DNA of 6,873 bases from CAVYVZ01 sp050748045 (GTDB taxonomy: Bacteria > Acidobacteriota > Vicinamibacteria > Vicinamibacterales > UBA2999), in NCBI GenBank assembly GCA_050748045.1, contig JBOGIW010000466.1, forward strand, positions 1-6,873. Direction: 5' to 3'. Within the stretch, counting starts at the first letter, position 1; each line of letters starts with the position of its first letter. The position numbers and the translations under genes were made by a program. Under the pieces are notes generated by a model. The model searched no databases. It was not told the DNA's origin and was given only the letters and a program-made list of their open reading frames with translations. Shown here one piece after another: positions 1 through 6,873 of the stretch.

Positions 1-70
1 GGCGGCGGTGGCCGGAGGGTGCCGCGCGTGCGATCGGACCGAGGCCGGCTGCCGGCGGCGGCGATGCGCT

Positions 71-94
71 GGCCGCGGCGCAGCGCGCCCGGCC
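71..94 (-). terminator. Strong GC hairpin just after the sigma-54 activator gene, no T tract
   Basis: Beginning 17 nt after the stop codon (112-114) of the activator gene is a hairpin. GGCC (71-74) pairs with GGCC (91-94), and GGCGC (77-81) pairs with GCGCC (85-89), around a 3-nt loop and a small internal bulge. No run of T follows on the minus strand, so it is not a canonical intrinsic terminator. It may protect a 3' end or assist Rho-dependent termination, or it may be chance pairing in GC-rich DNA. I see no supportable gene in the rest of 1-111. Confidence 0.25.
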
Positions 95-111
95 ACGATC
101 CCTGCGCCTGC

Positions 112-1206
<1,095 letters not shown>

Positions 1207-1229
1207 ACGTTCCCTGTGCTCGATCGAAA

Positions 1230-1259
1230 ATGTCAGCGCCGCGAGATGTCAGCGCGACA
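1230..1259. promoter_or_regulatory. Two 10-bp direct repeats upstream of the sigma-54 activator; candidate operator
   Basis: The 10-mer ATGTCAGCGC occurs exactly at 1230-1239 and again at 1246-1255, 16 bp start to start. The second copy runs into GACA, giving TGTC-N5-GACA (1247-1259), an inverted half-site arrangement. The block begins 24 nt upstream of the GTG start at 1206. On the minus strand each copy contains CTGACA, one mismatch from a -35 hexamer, but I find no convincing -10 box. Two copies at about 1.5 helical turns would suit a dimeric regulator, possibly the activator itself. This is inference. The rest of the 1207-1465 gap shows no gene, RNA or clear terminator. Confidence 0.35.
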
Positions 1260-1465
1260 CTGCTGGTGTGCCGAGTGCGCCGGAGGAAGAATCGCTTGCC
1301 ACCGTGAGACGACGCGCGGCTGCGCGAGTGGACGTTAGCACGCGCGGGCGGAAGAAGGTCACCCATGTCGTGCGAATCCGTGCACGCTATGACTTTGGTC
1401 CTCTGTCGGCGGTTCACACGGCCGGGCGCGACGCAGGTCGTGGTGGAGTCAACGCGTGCGTGACG

Positions 1466-2143
1466 TCATTGCCGCCGGATCCACTCGCAGTCGTGGGCCA
1501 GCGGGCAGACGGTGCAGTGCGGGGCGGCGTCGGTGCAGGTCGACAGGCCGTGATGCGTGAGGTACTGCGACAACGTACTGAGAGCCGCGGGCTCGCGTCC
1601 CGCCTCGCGCGTCAGCGCCTGGCGGACCAGGCTCAACACGCGCGCGGGACGGAGGCTCTCGTCCGTCCCCGCTGCATACCCGAGTCGGGCCGCGACGCGA
1701 ACAGCGTGCTCGTCGAGCGGCAGCACGGGCGCGCCGCCGGAGTACAGCACCACTCGCAGTGCCGACGCGCGGCTGAGGTGCGGCAGGCGGCGCGCGGCGC
1801 GGAGCGCCCGGCGCGGTGTGCCCGCGAGATCCGCTGGCAGCGACGGCGTCCGCCGGAACACGTCCGCGCCGGCCCGCAGCGCGCGGACGCGCTCGTCCTT
1901 CATCGGCCCCGCCAGCCCGACAGCCGCTTCCAGCTTCGCCTGCGGCAGCCTGGCGACCGCGTCGGCCGTGAGCGCGGGAATCCGCTTCAGCGCCGCAAAC
2001 GCCGCATCCCGGTGGGCCGGCGTGGTGCCCACCGACAGCACTTCCCAGACGTAGACCGCGAACGGCAGCGACGGCGCGACCGGCAGCGCGCCGTAGAAGG
2101 CCCGCAGCCGATCGACCAGTTCGAGAACGCGCGGCCGCCGCAC
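1466..2143 (-). CDS. Endonuclease III-like HhH-GPD protein with [4Fe-4S] cluster, catalytic Lys absent
   Basis: About 225 residues with the endonuclease III/MutY (HhH-GPD) architecture. Seen: an N-terminal helical part with WEVLSVGTTP (33-42) where Nth has LLSAQATD; the hairpin region LPHLSRASA (120-128) where Nth has LPGVGRKTA; PLDEHAVRVAARLGY (142-156), which keeps the catalytic Asp at 144; and a C-terminal iron-sulfur motif C-x6-C-x2-C-x5-C (Cys 203, 210, 213, 219). The Lys used by bifunctional Nth is Ala126, and both hairpin glycines are lost (His122, Ser124). A monofunctional glycosylase or a non-catalytic DNA-binding protein is therefore likelier than a classical AP lyase. The frame is open to a TTG at 2218, but that start would overlap the upstream dipeptidase gene by 53 nt and add an Arg-rich tail. 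I prefer GTG 2143 (or the adjacent TTG 2146), about 20 nt after the dipeptidase stop and preceded by a G-rich stretch. It is probably the last gene of a three-gene operon. Confidence 0.83.
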   Translation of the reverse strand: MRRPRVLELVDRLRAFYGALPVAPSLPFAVYVWEVLSVGTTPAHRDAAFAALKRIPALTADAVARLPQAKLEAAVGLAGPMKDERVRALRAGADVFRRTPSLPADLAGTPRRALRAARRLPHLSRASALRVVLYSGGAPVLPLDEHAVRVAARLGYAAGTDESLRPARVLSLVRQALTREAGREPAALSTLSQYLTHHGLSTCTDAAPHCTVCPLAHDCEWIRRQ

Positions 2144-2165
2144 CAACCCCGCCCGCCCGCGCGCG

Positions 2166-3545
2166 CTACGTCGAGCCGTTGAGCGACGCGATTTCCTCGT
2201 AGAGATACGCCGAGGCAATGATGCCGTTGTGGAAGTTGCCGAGGTCGAGCTTCTCGTTCGGCGCGTGGGCGTTCTCGTCGGGGAGGCCGACGCCGAAGAG
2301 CACGCTCGGCAGGCCGAGCTCCTGCTGGAACGTCGACACCACCGGGATCGACCCGCCCTCGCGGTTGAACACCGGCGCCTGGCCGAACCCGCGCGTAATC
2401 GCGCGTCCGGCCGCGCGCACGTACTTGTTGTCGAACGCCGTCATCCACGGCTTGCCGCCGTGCATGCGCGTCATCGCCAGCTCCACCGTCTTCGGCGCGA
2501 TCTTGCGGACGTACGCCTCGAAGAGATCCCCGATCGTCTTCGGGTCCTGATCCGGCACGAGGCGCATGCTCACCTTCGCCATCGCCGTGGCGGGCAGCAC
2601 CGTCTTCGCACCGTCGCCGGTGAAACCGCTCAGCATCCCGTTCACCTCGAAAGTCGGCCGCGCCCACACGCGCTCGAGCGTCGAGTAGCCGCGCTCGCCG
2701 AAGAGCCGCGGCGCGCCGAGCTCCTTGCGGTACTTCGTCTCGTTGAACGGCAGCTTCTTCCACTCCGCGCGCTCCGCCGCGCTCAGCTCCCGCACGTCGT
2801 CATAGAAGCCGGGGATCTTGACGCGGCCGCCCCGGTCCTTCATCTGGGCGAGCACCTGCGCGAGGACCATCGCCGGGTTCGCCACGGCCCCGCCGAACGA
2901 CCCCGAGTGCAAATCCGTCTTCGTCCCGCGCAGGTCGATCTGGAAGTACGTCAGGCCCCGGAGGCCGTAGCAGATCGACGGAATGCCGCGGTCGAACATC
3001 GGCGAGTCGGAGATCACGACGACATCGGCCGCGAGGTCATCCTTGTGGGAGCGGACGAACTCGTCCAGGTGCACGCTGCCGACTTCCTCTTCCCCCTCGA
3101 TGAAGAACTTGATGTTGAGCGGCAGGCGCCGGTTCTGCTGGAGGTGCGCCTCGACGGCCTTGATGTGCATGAAGACCTGGCCCTTGTCGTCGGCGGAGCC
3201 GCGCGCGTAGATCTCGCCGTCGCGCACCGTGGCCTCGAAAGGCGGGCTGATCCACTGGTCGAGCGGATCCACGGGCTGCACGTCGTAATGGCCGTAGTAG
3301 AGGATCGTTGGCGCCCCCGCCGCCCCGAGCCAGTCGCCGTAGACGACGGGGTTGCCGGGCGTCTCGATCAGCTTCACGTGCTCGAGGCCGACACGGCGCA
3401 GCGCGTCGGCCGTCCACTCGGCCGCGCGACGGACATCGTCGGCATGCTGCGGAAGGGCGCTGATGCTCGGAATGGCCAGGTACTGCTTCAGCTCGTCGAC
3501 GTAGCGGTCGCGGTTGACGTTGATGAAATCTACGACCCTTTCCAT
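2166..3545 (-). CDS. M20-family metallopeptidase, CNDP/carnosinase-like dipeptidase
   Basis: 459 residues, the usual length for M20 dipeptidases of the carnosinase-like branch: cytoplasmic, two-zinc enzymes that hydrolyse dipeptides or related N-acyl amino acids. Seen: GHYDVQPVD (85-93) with metal ligand His86 and the accompanying Asp88; GSADDKG (116-122) with the bridging Asp119; EGEEEVGS (150-157) with general base Glu153 and metal ligand Glu154; ISDSPMF (178-184) with Asp180; LHSGSFGG (212-219) with the dimerisation-domain His213 that completes the partner active site; and ENAHAPNE (424-431) with the last ligand His427. All catalytic positions are present and there is no signal peptide, so it should be active in the cytoplasm. 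The ATG at 3545 is 3 nt after the stop of the upstream MBL gene and has no clear Shine-Dalgarno, which suggests translational coupling. The exact substrate cannot be read from the sequence. Confidence 0.95.
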   Translation of the reverse strand: MERVVDFINVNRDRYVDELKQYLAIPSISALPQHADDVRRAAEWTADALRRVGLEHVKLIETPGNPVVYGDWLGAAGAPTILYYGHYDVQPVDPLDQWISPPFEATVRDGEIYARGSADDKGQVFMHIKAVEAHLQQNRRLPLNIKFFIEGEEEVGSVHLDEFVRSHKDDLAADVVVISDSPMFDRGIPSICYGLRGLTYFQIDLRGTKTDLHSGSFGGAVANPAMVLAQVLAQMKDRGGRVKIPGFYDDVRELSAAERAEWKKLPFNETKYRKELGAPRLFGERGYSTLERVWARPTFEVNGMLSGFTGDGAKTVLPATAMAKVSMRLVPDQDPKTIGDLFEAYVRKIAPKTVELAMTRMHGGKPWMTAFDNKYVRAAGRAITRGFGQAPVFNREGGSIPVVSTFQQELGLPSVLFGVGLPDENAHAPNEKLDLGNFHNGIIASAYLYEEIASLNGST

Positions 3546-3548
3546 GGG

Positions 3549-4346
3549 CTAGATCATAGTCCAGCCGTCGTCGTCCGGGCGCACGCGACCTTCTCGCTGG
3601 AGCTTGACGAGGTGCGCCGTGACGCTGTCCAGGGCCATGTCCCTCAGCGCCGGCGCGAGGCCTGTATAGACACGCAGGACGATGGCTTCCGGCGTCCTGT
3701 CACCGGCCGAGAGCGCCGCCAGCACCTGCTCTTCGCGCTCCCGGCGATGCGCGAGGTACCGGCGCAGCAGCGTCTCGGGATCCTCGATCACGGCGCCGTG
3801 CGCCGGCAGAAGCCGCGACGGCTGGAGCGCGAGCACGCGCTCGAGCGACGCGAGGTAGGCGGCCAGGTCGCCGCCGCCACTCGCGGGAATGACCACGGTC
3901 GTGCCCGCAGCCGCGAGGTCGCCGGAGATGACCGTGCCGCTCGCGCGGTGCCAGAAACAGAGATGGTCGGGCGCGTGGCCCGGGGTGTGGACGGCGATGA
4001 GCTCGTCATCACCCGCTTCGACGATGTCGTGGTCCGCGAGCGGCTCCCAGGCCACGCCGTAGCGATCGTCCCGTTCCGGCCACCGCATCTTCGCGAAACG
4101 GGTGTCCGGCATGCGCGCCGCGATCGCCGGGGCTCCGCTCGCGTGATCGCTGTGCCCGTGTGTCACGAGCACGCGGGCAAGCCGCGAATGGCCGAGCGCC
4201 GCCGAAAGGTCATCGAGGTGGCGCGGGCTGCCCGCGCCCGCATCGATCAGCACGGGCGTGCGGCCGGGGACCAGCCACGTGGTGTTGCCGTCACCGGTGT
4301 AGGGCCCCGGGTTGTGCGCCTGGATGGGAAGGAAGGTCACGGACAC
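3549..4346 (-). CDS. MBL-fold metallo-hydrolase, LACTB2-like, with C-terminal winged helix
   Basis: 265 residues. The metallo-beta-lactamase fold is shown by THGHSDH (62-68; His63, His65, Asp67, His68), TPGH (His124), SGDL (bridging Asp143) and PAHG (His183), a complete set of two-metal ligands. The C-terminal part from about 192, with HRREREEQVLAAL, TPEAIVLRVYTGL and SVTAHLVKLQREGRV, matches the small winged-helix extension of LACTB2-type proteins. Human LACTB2 is an endoribonuclease, but bacterial relatives are mostly uncharacterised and some MBL hydrolases act on thioesters or lactones, so the substrate stays open. No signal peptide is seen, so it is probably cytoplasmic. The start taken is GTG 4346. 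A second GTG two codons downstream (4340) is also possible, and neither has a Shine-Dalgarno because a heptamer repeat tract fills the leader. The stop lies 3 nt before the dipeptidase start, so the two are very likely cotranscribed. Confidence 0.93.
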   Translation of the reverse strand: MSVTFLPIQAHNPGPYTGDGNTTWLVPGRTPVLIDAGAGSPRHLDDLSAALGHSRLARVLVTHGHSDHASGAPAIAARMPDTRFAKMRWPERDDRYGVAWEPLADHDIVEAGDDELIAVHTPGHAPDHLCFWHRASGTVISGDLAAAGTTVVIPASGGGDLAAYLASLERVLALQPSRLLPAHGAVIEDPETLLRRYLAHRREREEQVLAALSAGDRTPEAIVLRVYTGLAPALRDMALDSVTAHLVKLQREGRVRPDDDGWTMI

Positions 4347-4402
4347 TATCGAAATGCAGAACGCAAAATGCGAAAGTCAAAGGTCAAGAGTCAACGTCAA
4401 AC
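4347..4402. repeat. Degenerate 7-bp tandem repeat filling the spacer between barrel and MBL genes
   Basis: Seven consecutive heptamers lie in register from 4347 to 4395: TATCGAA, ATGCAGA, ACGCAAA, ATGCGAA, AGTCAAA, GGTCAAG, AGTCAAC. A unit with a one-base slip, GTCAAAC, follows (4396-4402). The fourth base is C in all seven in-register units and the last three positions are almost all purine. The tract takes up 56 of the 61 nt between the barrel-gene stop and the MBL start and is visibly poorer in G+C than its surroundings. On the transcribed (minus) side the units read like TTTGACT, so TTGAC words recur, but no -10 box at proper spacing is evident. Confidence 0.7.
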
Positions 4403-4407
4403 CAGAA

Positions 4408-5715
4408 TCAGAAGTGAAATCTCAGCCGAGCGTACAGGAAGTCGCGCCGTGACAGGAGGCTCAGGACGTCGAAGGCGCTCCGGGCACCGCCGGTGGCGTC
4501 TCCCGTGAACCAGCCGGCTGAGGCGTCGAGCGACACGTTGTCGCGCACGCCGAGCGTCCCCGTGCCGCGCACGAACGCCGTGTCATCGGACGGATCGTAC
4601 ACCGCGAGCAGTCGCAACGCGCGCGTCTCCCGGGCGAATGAGCGTTCCGCCCAGCCGACGACCGTGACGTCGGTCTCGCCGCCGCCGCGCGACACGACGG
4701 CGTTCAGCGCCACCCTGTAGGTGCCTGCGCGGCGGTCCGCGCCGATGCCGCCCTCGAACGCGCGCGGCGTGGGCGTGTGGAACCAGGCGGCCTCGCCGCG
4801 AAGTCCCCACGGGCCGCGCACGGTCTCGAAGTCGGCCCCGACCATCGTGAACCGCGGAAACACTTCGGCGAAACGCGGCGGCACCGGCGCGAGTGGATCC
4901 GGCACGACCGGCTCCGGCACGTAGGTTGGAAAGCTCTCGAAGCCCCGCCATGCCGACAGCCCCCAGTCGAGACGCCCGACGGTCGACGTCACGCGCGCGC
5001 CGCCCTGGATGTTCCTCCAGGAAGCGCCGGGCGTCCGCCGCTCGCGTGCGCCGGAGGGGGCCAGCAGAAAGGGCGACGACTCCTCTTCGAGCTGATCGAA
5101 CCGGCCGGCGCGGAACACCGGGACGACGATCGCCTCGAGCGTGGTGCTGGCGGGGAGGAACACGCGTCCTCGCACCAGCGCCACGGGGAGGCGCGCCTCG
5201 CTCCGCCCCTCGAGCAGGAAGCGCGACAGGTCGAGCGGATTGACCACGTCGGTCGGCTGGAATTCGTCGAGGCGGCCCCACACGATGCGCGACATCCCGG
5301 CGCGCACGTCGAACGTGGCGCCGCGGAGCTCCGCGTACAGATCTGCCGGCCTGATCACGGCGGCGGTCGCGGCGTTCCGCGCTCCGAGCCCGGAGCGGTC
5401 CGCCAGGAGCGCGTCGACGAACACGCCGGCGCGGAGGCGCAGCGACTGTCGCGGGTCGAACAACGCCTCGGCGAAGAGCCGCGTGCGCAGCTCCGTGACC
5501 GGTTGCGCGCCGGCGGCCGGGTCGACGTCAGGCATGACCGAAAACAGTGTGGAGAAATGCCCGTCGTAGTCCTGCGCGCGCGCCCTGGGCGCCGCGACGA
5601 GCATGACGATCACGCACGCGAGAAGCGCAGAGGACGCGGAGACGGTTGGAGGCTTCGGTCTTCTCGGCCACGAAGGCAGGAAGGACTCCGCGTCTCCGCG
5701 GCGGGTGCGTGACAT
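4408..5715 (-). CDS. Predicted outer-membrane beta-barrel protein (distantly DUF1302-like), exporter partner
   Basis: 435 residues. A long basic n-region is followed by a hydrophobic stretch (about 28-42, SASSALLACVIVMLV) and a likely signal peptidase I site ARA|QD near residue 47. The mature part alternates polar and hydrophobic residues in short amphipathic strands and ends LYARLRFHF, the terminal Phe typical of BAM-inserted barrels. The stretch RIVWGRLDEFQPTDVVNPLDLSRFLLEGR (split as RIVWGRLDEFQPTDV at 143-157 and VNPLDLSRFLLEGR at 158-171) recalls the WG...NP.D..R block of DUF1302-type outer-membrane proteins. That match is from memory and approximate. The ATG lies 5 nt after the stop of the RND transporter gene, so the two are coupled and probably act together across the envelope. 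No Shine-Dalgarno is apparent. The first 35 or so codons are encoded by inverted-repeat DNA. The cargo is unknown, and barrel topology was judged by eye. Confidence 0.75.
   Translation of the reverse strand: MSRTRRGDAESFLPSWPRRPKPPTVSASSALLACVIVMLVAAPRARAQDYDGHFSTLFSVMPDVDPAAGAQPVTELRTRLFAEALFDPRQSLRLRAGVFVDALLADRSGLGARNAATAAVIRPADLYAELRGATFDVRAGMSRIVWGRLDEFQPTDVVNPLDLSRFLLEGRSEARLPVALVRGRVFLPASTTLEAIVVPVFRAGRFDQLEEESSPFLLAPSGARERRTPGASWRNIQGGARVTSTVGRLDWGLSAWRGFESFPTYVPEPVVPDPLAPVPPRFAEVFPRFTMVGADFETVRGPWGLRGEAAWFHTPTPRAFEGGIGADRRAGTYRVALNAVVSRGGGETDVTVVGWAERSFARETRALRLLAVYDPSDDTAFVRGTGTLGVRDNVSLDASAGWFTGDATGGARSAFDVLSLLSRRDFLYARLRFHF
5635..5700. repeat. Inverted repeat (9-bp perfect arms) within the 5' end of the barrel gene
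   Basis: CGCGGAGAC at 5635-5643 is the exact reverse complement of GTCTCCGCG at 5692-5700, with 48 nt between. The right arm is part of an 8-bp near-tandem, CTCCGCGT then CTCCGCGG (5686-5701). The segment looks like the low-complexity CTCCGCGTC / CTTCGTGGCC intergenic filler common in some large high-GC genomes (recalled, not searched). Here it encodes the n-region and part of the signal peptide of the barrel protein. In mRNA it could form a hairpin near the translation start. Confidence 0.45.
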
Positions 5716-5720
5716 GAGAA

Positions 5721-6873
5721 TCAGCGCGGAGCATTCGGGGCTGCGGCTGCCGGCAACGCGGGTATGCAGCCGTACACGCGCGGCAGCATCGTGATGACGG
5801 CGGGAACCACGAACACCTCCGCGAGGAACGCGACGGCCATCGTCAGCGCCAGCAGCCCGCCGAACCAGGCGGTGGGCCGGTAGTCGGCGAACATCATCAG
5901 CCCGAAGCCCAGCGAGCTGATGATCGCCGTCGTCAGCGACGCGCGTCCCTCGTGGACCGACGCCAGCTCGATGGCCTCGGCCGGCCCCACGCCGGCGGCC
6001 GTTTCGCGCCGGTACCGGTTGATGAAATGGATCGTGTCGTCATCCACGACGCCGAGCGCGACGCTGGCCACCATCACGGTCGCCACGTTCAGCGAGATGC
6101 CGAGCCACCCCATGATGCCGAGCACCGCCAGCACCGGCACGGCGTTGGCAATGACGGCGAGGAGGCCGAACCGGACGGACCGGAACACCACGAAGATGAC
6201 GGCGAATACGGTCACGAACGCCGTGGCGAAGCTGCTCAACTGCGACACGACCAGGTAGTGGTCGAGGGTCGCAAAGATTCGGCCGGAGCCCGTGACGGTC
6301 GGCACGATCCCGGAGCCCGCGAACGCGGCGGCCGCCATCCGCTCCGCCTCGTTGACCTGCTCGAACACGAGGTCGGAGCTCATCGACGCGAGCTTCACGG
6401 CGATGTGAGCGCGGGAATAGTCGCTGGCGACGATCCGGTCGAGCTCGGCTCGCCCCTCGTCTGAAAGGCCGAAGAGGAACAGCTCCTGGGCCACCGCCTC
6501 GGCGCTCGCCGGCACGACGGCCGCGCTCTCGCGGCCGTCGTTGAGCTCACGGTTCACGCGCTTGACGTAGTCGGCAATGGAGACCACCTTTCGCACGAAC
6601 GGCAGCCGCTCCAGGTCCTGACCGAGCCGCTCCATGCGGTGGAGCGCGTCCGGCGTCTTCAGCGACTCGGGCGGCCCCTCGAGCAGGATGTTGAAGCTGT
6701 AGATGCCGGAGAGACTCCGGTCGATGACGGTCGCCGAGCGGCTCAGCGGATGCGTCCTGGCGAAGAAGTTGATGTGATTCGTGTCGACCCGCAGGCGGGA
6801 GATGCCGGCCGTCGCCACGACGGAGGCGGCGAGGGCCGCGACGAGCACCGCACGTGCGTGCCGCACCGAGAAC
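5721..6873 (-). CDS. RND/MMPL-family transporter, C-terminal half (5' end outside the window)
   Basis: The frame is open to the window edge; 6866 is only an internal GTG (FSV-RHARAV) and should not be taken as the true start. Counting from that codon: one membrane helix (about 5-22), a periplasmic domain (about 25-205, with VDTNHINFFARTHPLSRS, SGIYSFNILLEG and SIADYVKRVNREL), then five more helices (about 208-228, 233-256, 260-281, 310-326, 333-361). The TM segment LGVVDDDTIHFINRYRR and EGRASLTTAIISSLGFGLMMF are typical RND motifs. Members of this group are normally two such 6-helix halves, about 750-900 residues. The periplasmic pattern suits the second half, so TM1-6 probably lie to the right. 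The acidic DDD (275-277) would suit proton-driven transport. The likely role is export of a hydrophobic or lipid substrate with the barrel protein encoded 5 nt downstream. The substrate cannot be read from sequence. Confidence 0.9.
   Translation of the reverse strand, partial: FSVRHARAVLVAALAASVVATAGISRLRVDTNHINFFARTHPLSRSATVIDRSLSGIYSFNILLEGPPESLKTPDALHRMERLGQDLERLPFVRKVVSIADYVKRVNRELNDGRESAAVVPASAEAVAQELFLFGLSDEGRAELDRIVASDYSRAHIAVKLASMSSDLVFEQVNEAERMAAAAFAGSGIVPTVTGSGRIFATLDHYLVVSQLSSFATAFVTVFAVIFVVFRSVRFGLLAVIANAVPVLAVLGIMGWLGISLNVATVMVASVALGVVDDDTIHFINRYRRETAAGVGPAEAIELASVHEGRASLTTAIISSLGFGLMMFADYRPTAWFGGLLALTMAVAFLAEVFVVPAVITMLPRVYGCIPALPAAAAPNAPR

Noticed and set aside
1..96. Possible start (GTG at 96, minus strand) of a further leftward gene running off the window
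   Set aside because: About 32 open codons of Arg/Ala/Pro-rich sequence without a domain. The hairpin at 71-94 lies across it, so there is too little to support a gene.
1285..1301. Possible -24/-12 sigma-54 promoter reading toward the activator (TGGCAAG...)
   Set aside because: The -24 GG element is good, but the -12 GC is TT at the required spacing, so it fails the key dinucleotide.
2229..4508. 759-codon open frame on the plus strand opposite the dipeptidase and MBL genes
   Set aside because: Its protein is Arg/His/Glu/Val-rich low-complexity sequence without any recognisable domain, while the minus strand carries complete catalytic motifs over the same bases. Long antisense frames are expected in GC-rich DNA.
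5612..5626. Lipobox-like LLAC in the barrel-protein signal region (Cys34), suggesting a lipoprotein
   Set aside because: The hydrophobic core continues past the Cys and is followed by a better signal peptidase I site (ARA|QD). The C-terminal Phe fits a barrel, not a lipid-anchored globular protein.
4777..5712. 311-codon plus-strand frame opposite the barrel gene
   Set aside because: Arg/Glu/His-rich shadow frame. The minus strand shows a signal peptide and a barrel-type C-terminus.

Overview
The window is GC-rich (about two thirds G+C by eye), densely coded bacterial chromosome. All six genes I can support read leftward (minus strand). The proteins fit a Gram-negative, diderm organism: one is a predicted outer-membrane beta-barrel ending in aromatic Phe, another is an RND/MMPL-type inner-membrane transporter. 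Base composition, the gene set (LACTB2-type MBL hydrolase, M20 dipeptidase, lone sigma-54 activator) and a heptamer-repeat spacer make me think of a high-GC Acidobacteriota (Vicinamibacteria-like) or similar soil lineage. That is an impression, not a demonstration.

In transcription order (right to left) there are three blocks. (1) 6873-4408: the C-terminal half of an RND/MMPL-family transporter, cut by the window edge, followed 5 nt later by a 435-residue predicted outer-membrane barrel protein that looks distantly DUF1302-like. They probably form an export or lipid-trafficking pair. (2) 4346-1466, after a 61-nt spacer made almost wholly of degenerate 7-bp tandem repeats: a LACTB2-type metallo-beta-lactamase-fold hydrolase, an M20-family (carnosinase/CNDP-like) dipeptidase starting 3 nt after it, and an endonuclease III-like HhH-GPD protein. 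The last keeps the [4Fe-4S] cysteines and the catalytic Asp but lacks the catalytic Lys and the hairpin glycines. (3) 1206-112, after a 259-nt non-coding gap: a single-module sigma-54 activator (AAA+ plus Fis-type helix-turn-helix) with no sensory domain and a GAFTDA instead of GAFTGA loop. Just upstream of it are two exact 10-bp direct repeats that could be an operator.

There is no sign of phage, IS elements, CRISPR, tRNA or rRNA. I do not see a clearly new multi-gene system. The points most worth a second look are the altered active site of the HhH-GPD protein, the heptamer-repeat spacer, the repeats upstream of the sigma-54 activator, and the inverted-repeat DNA that encodes the signal-peptide region of the barrel protein.
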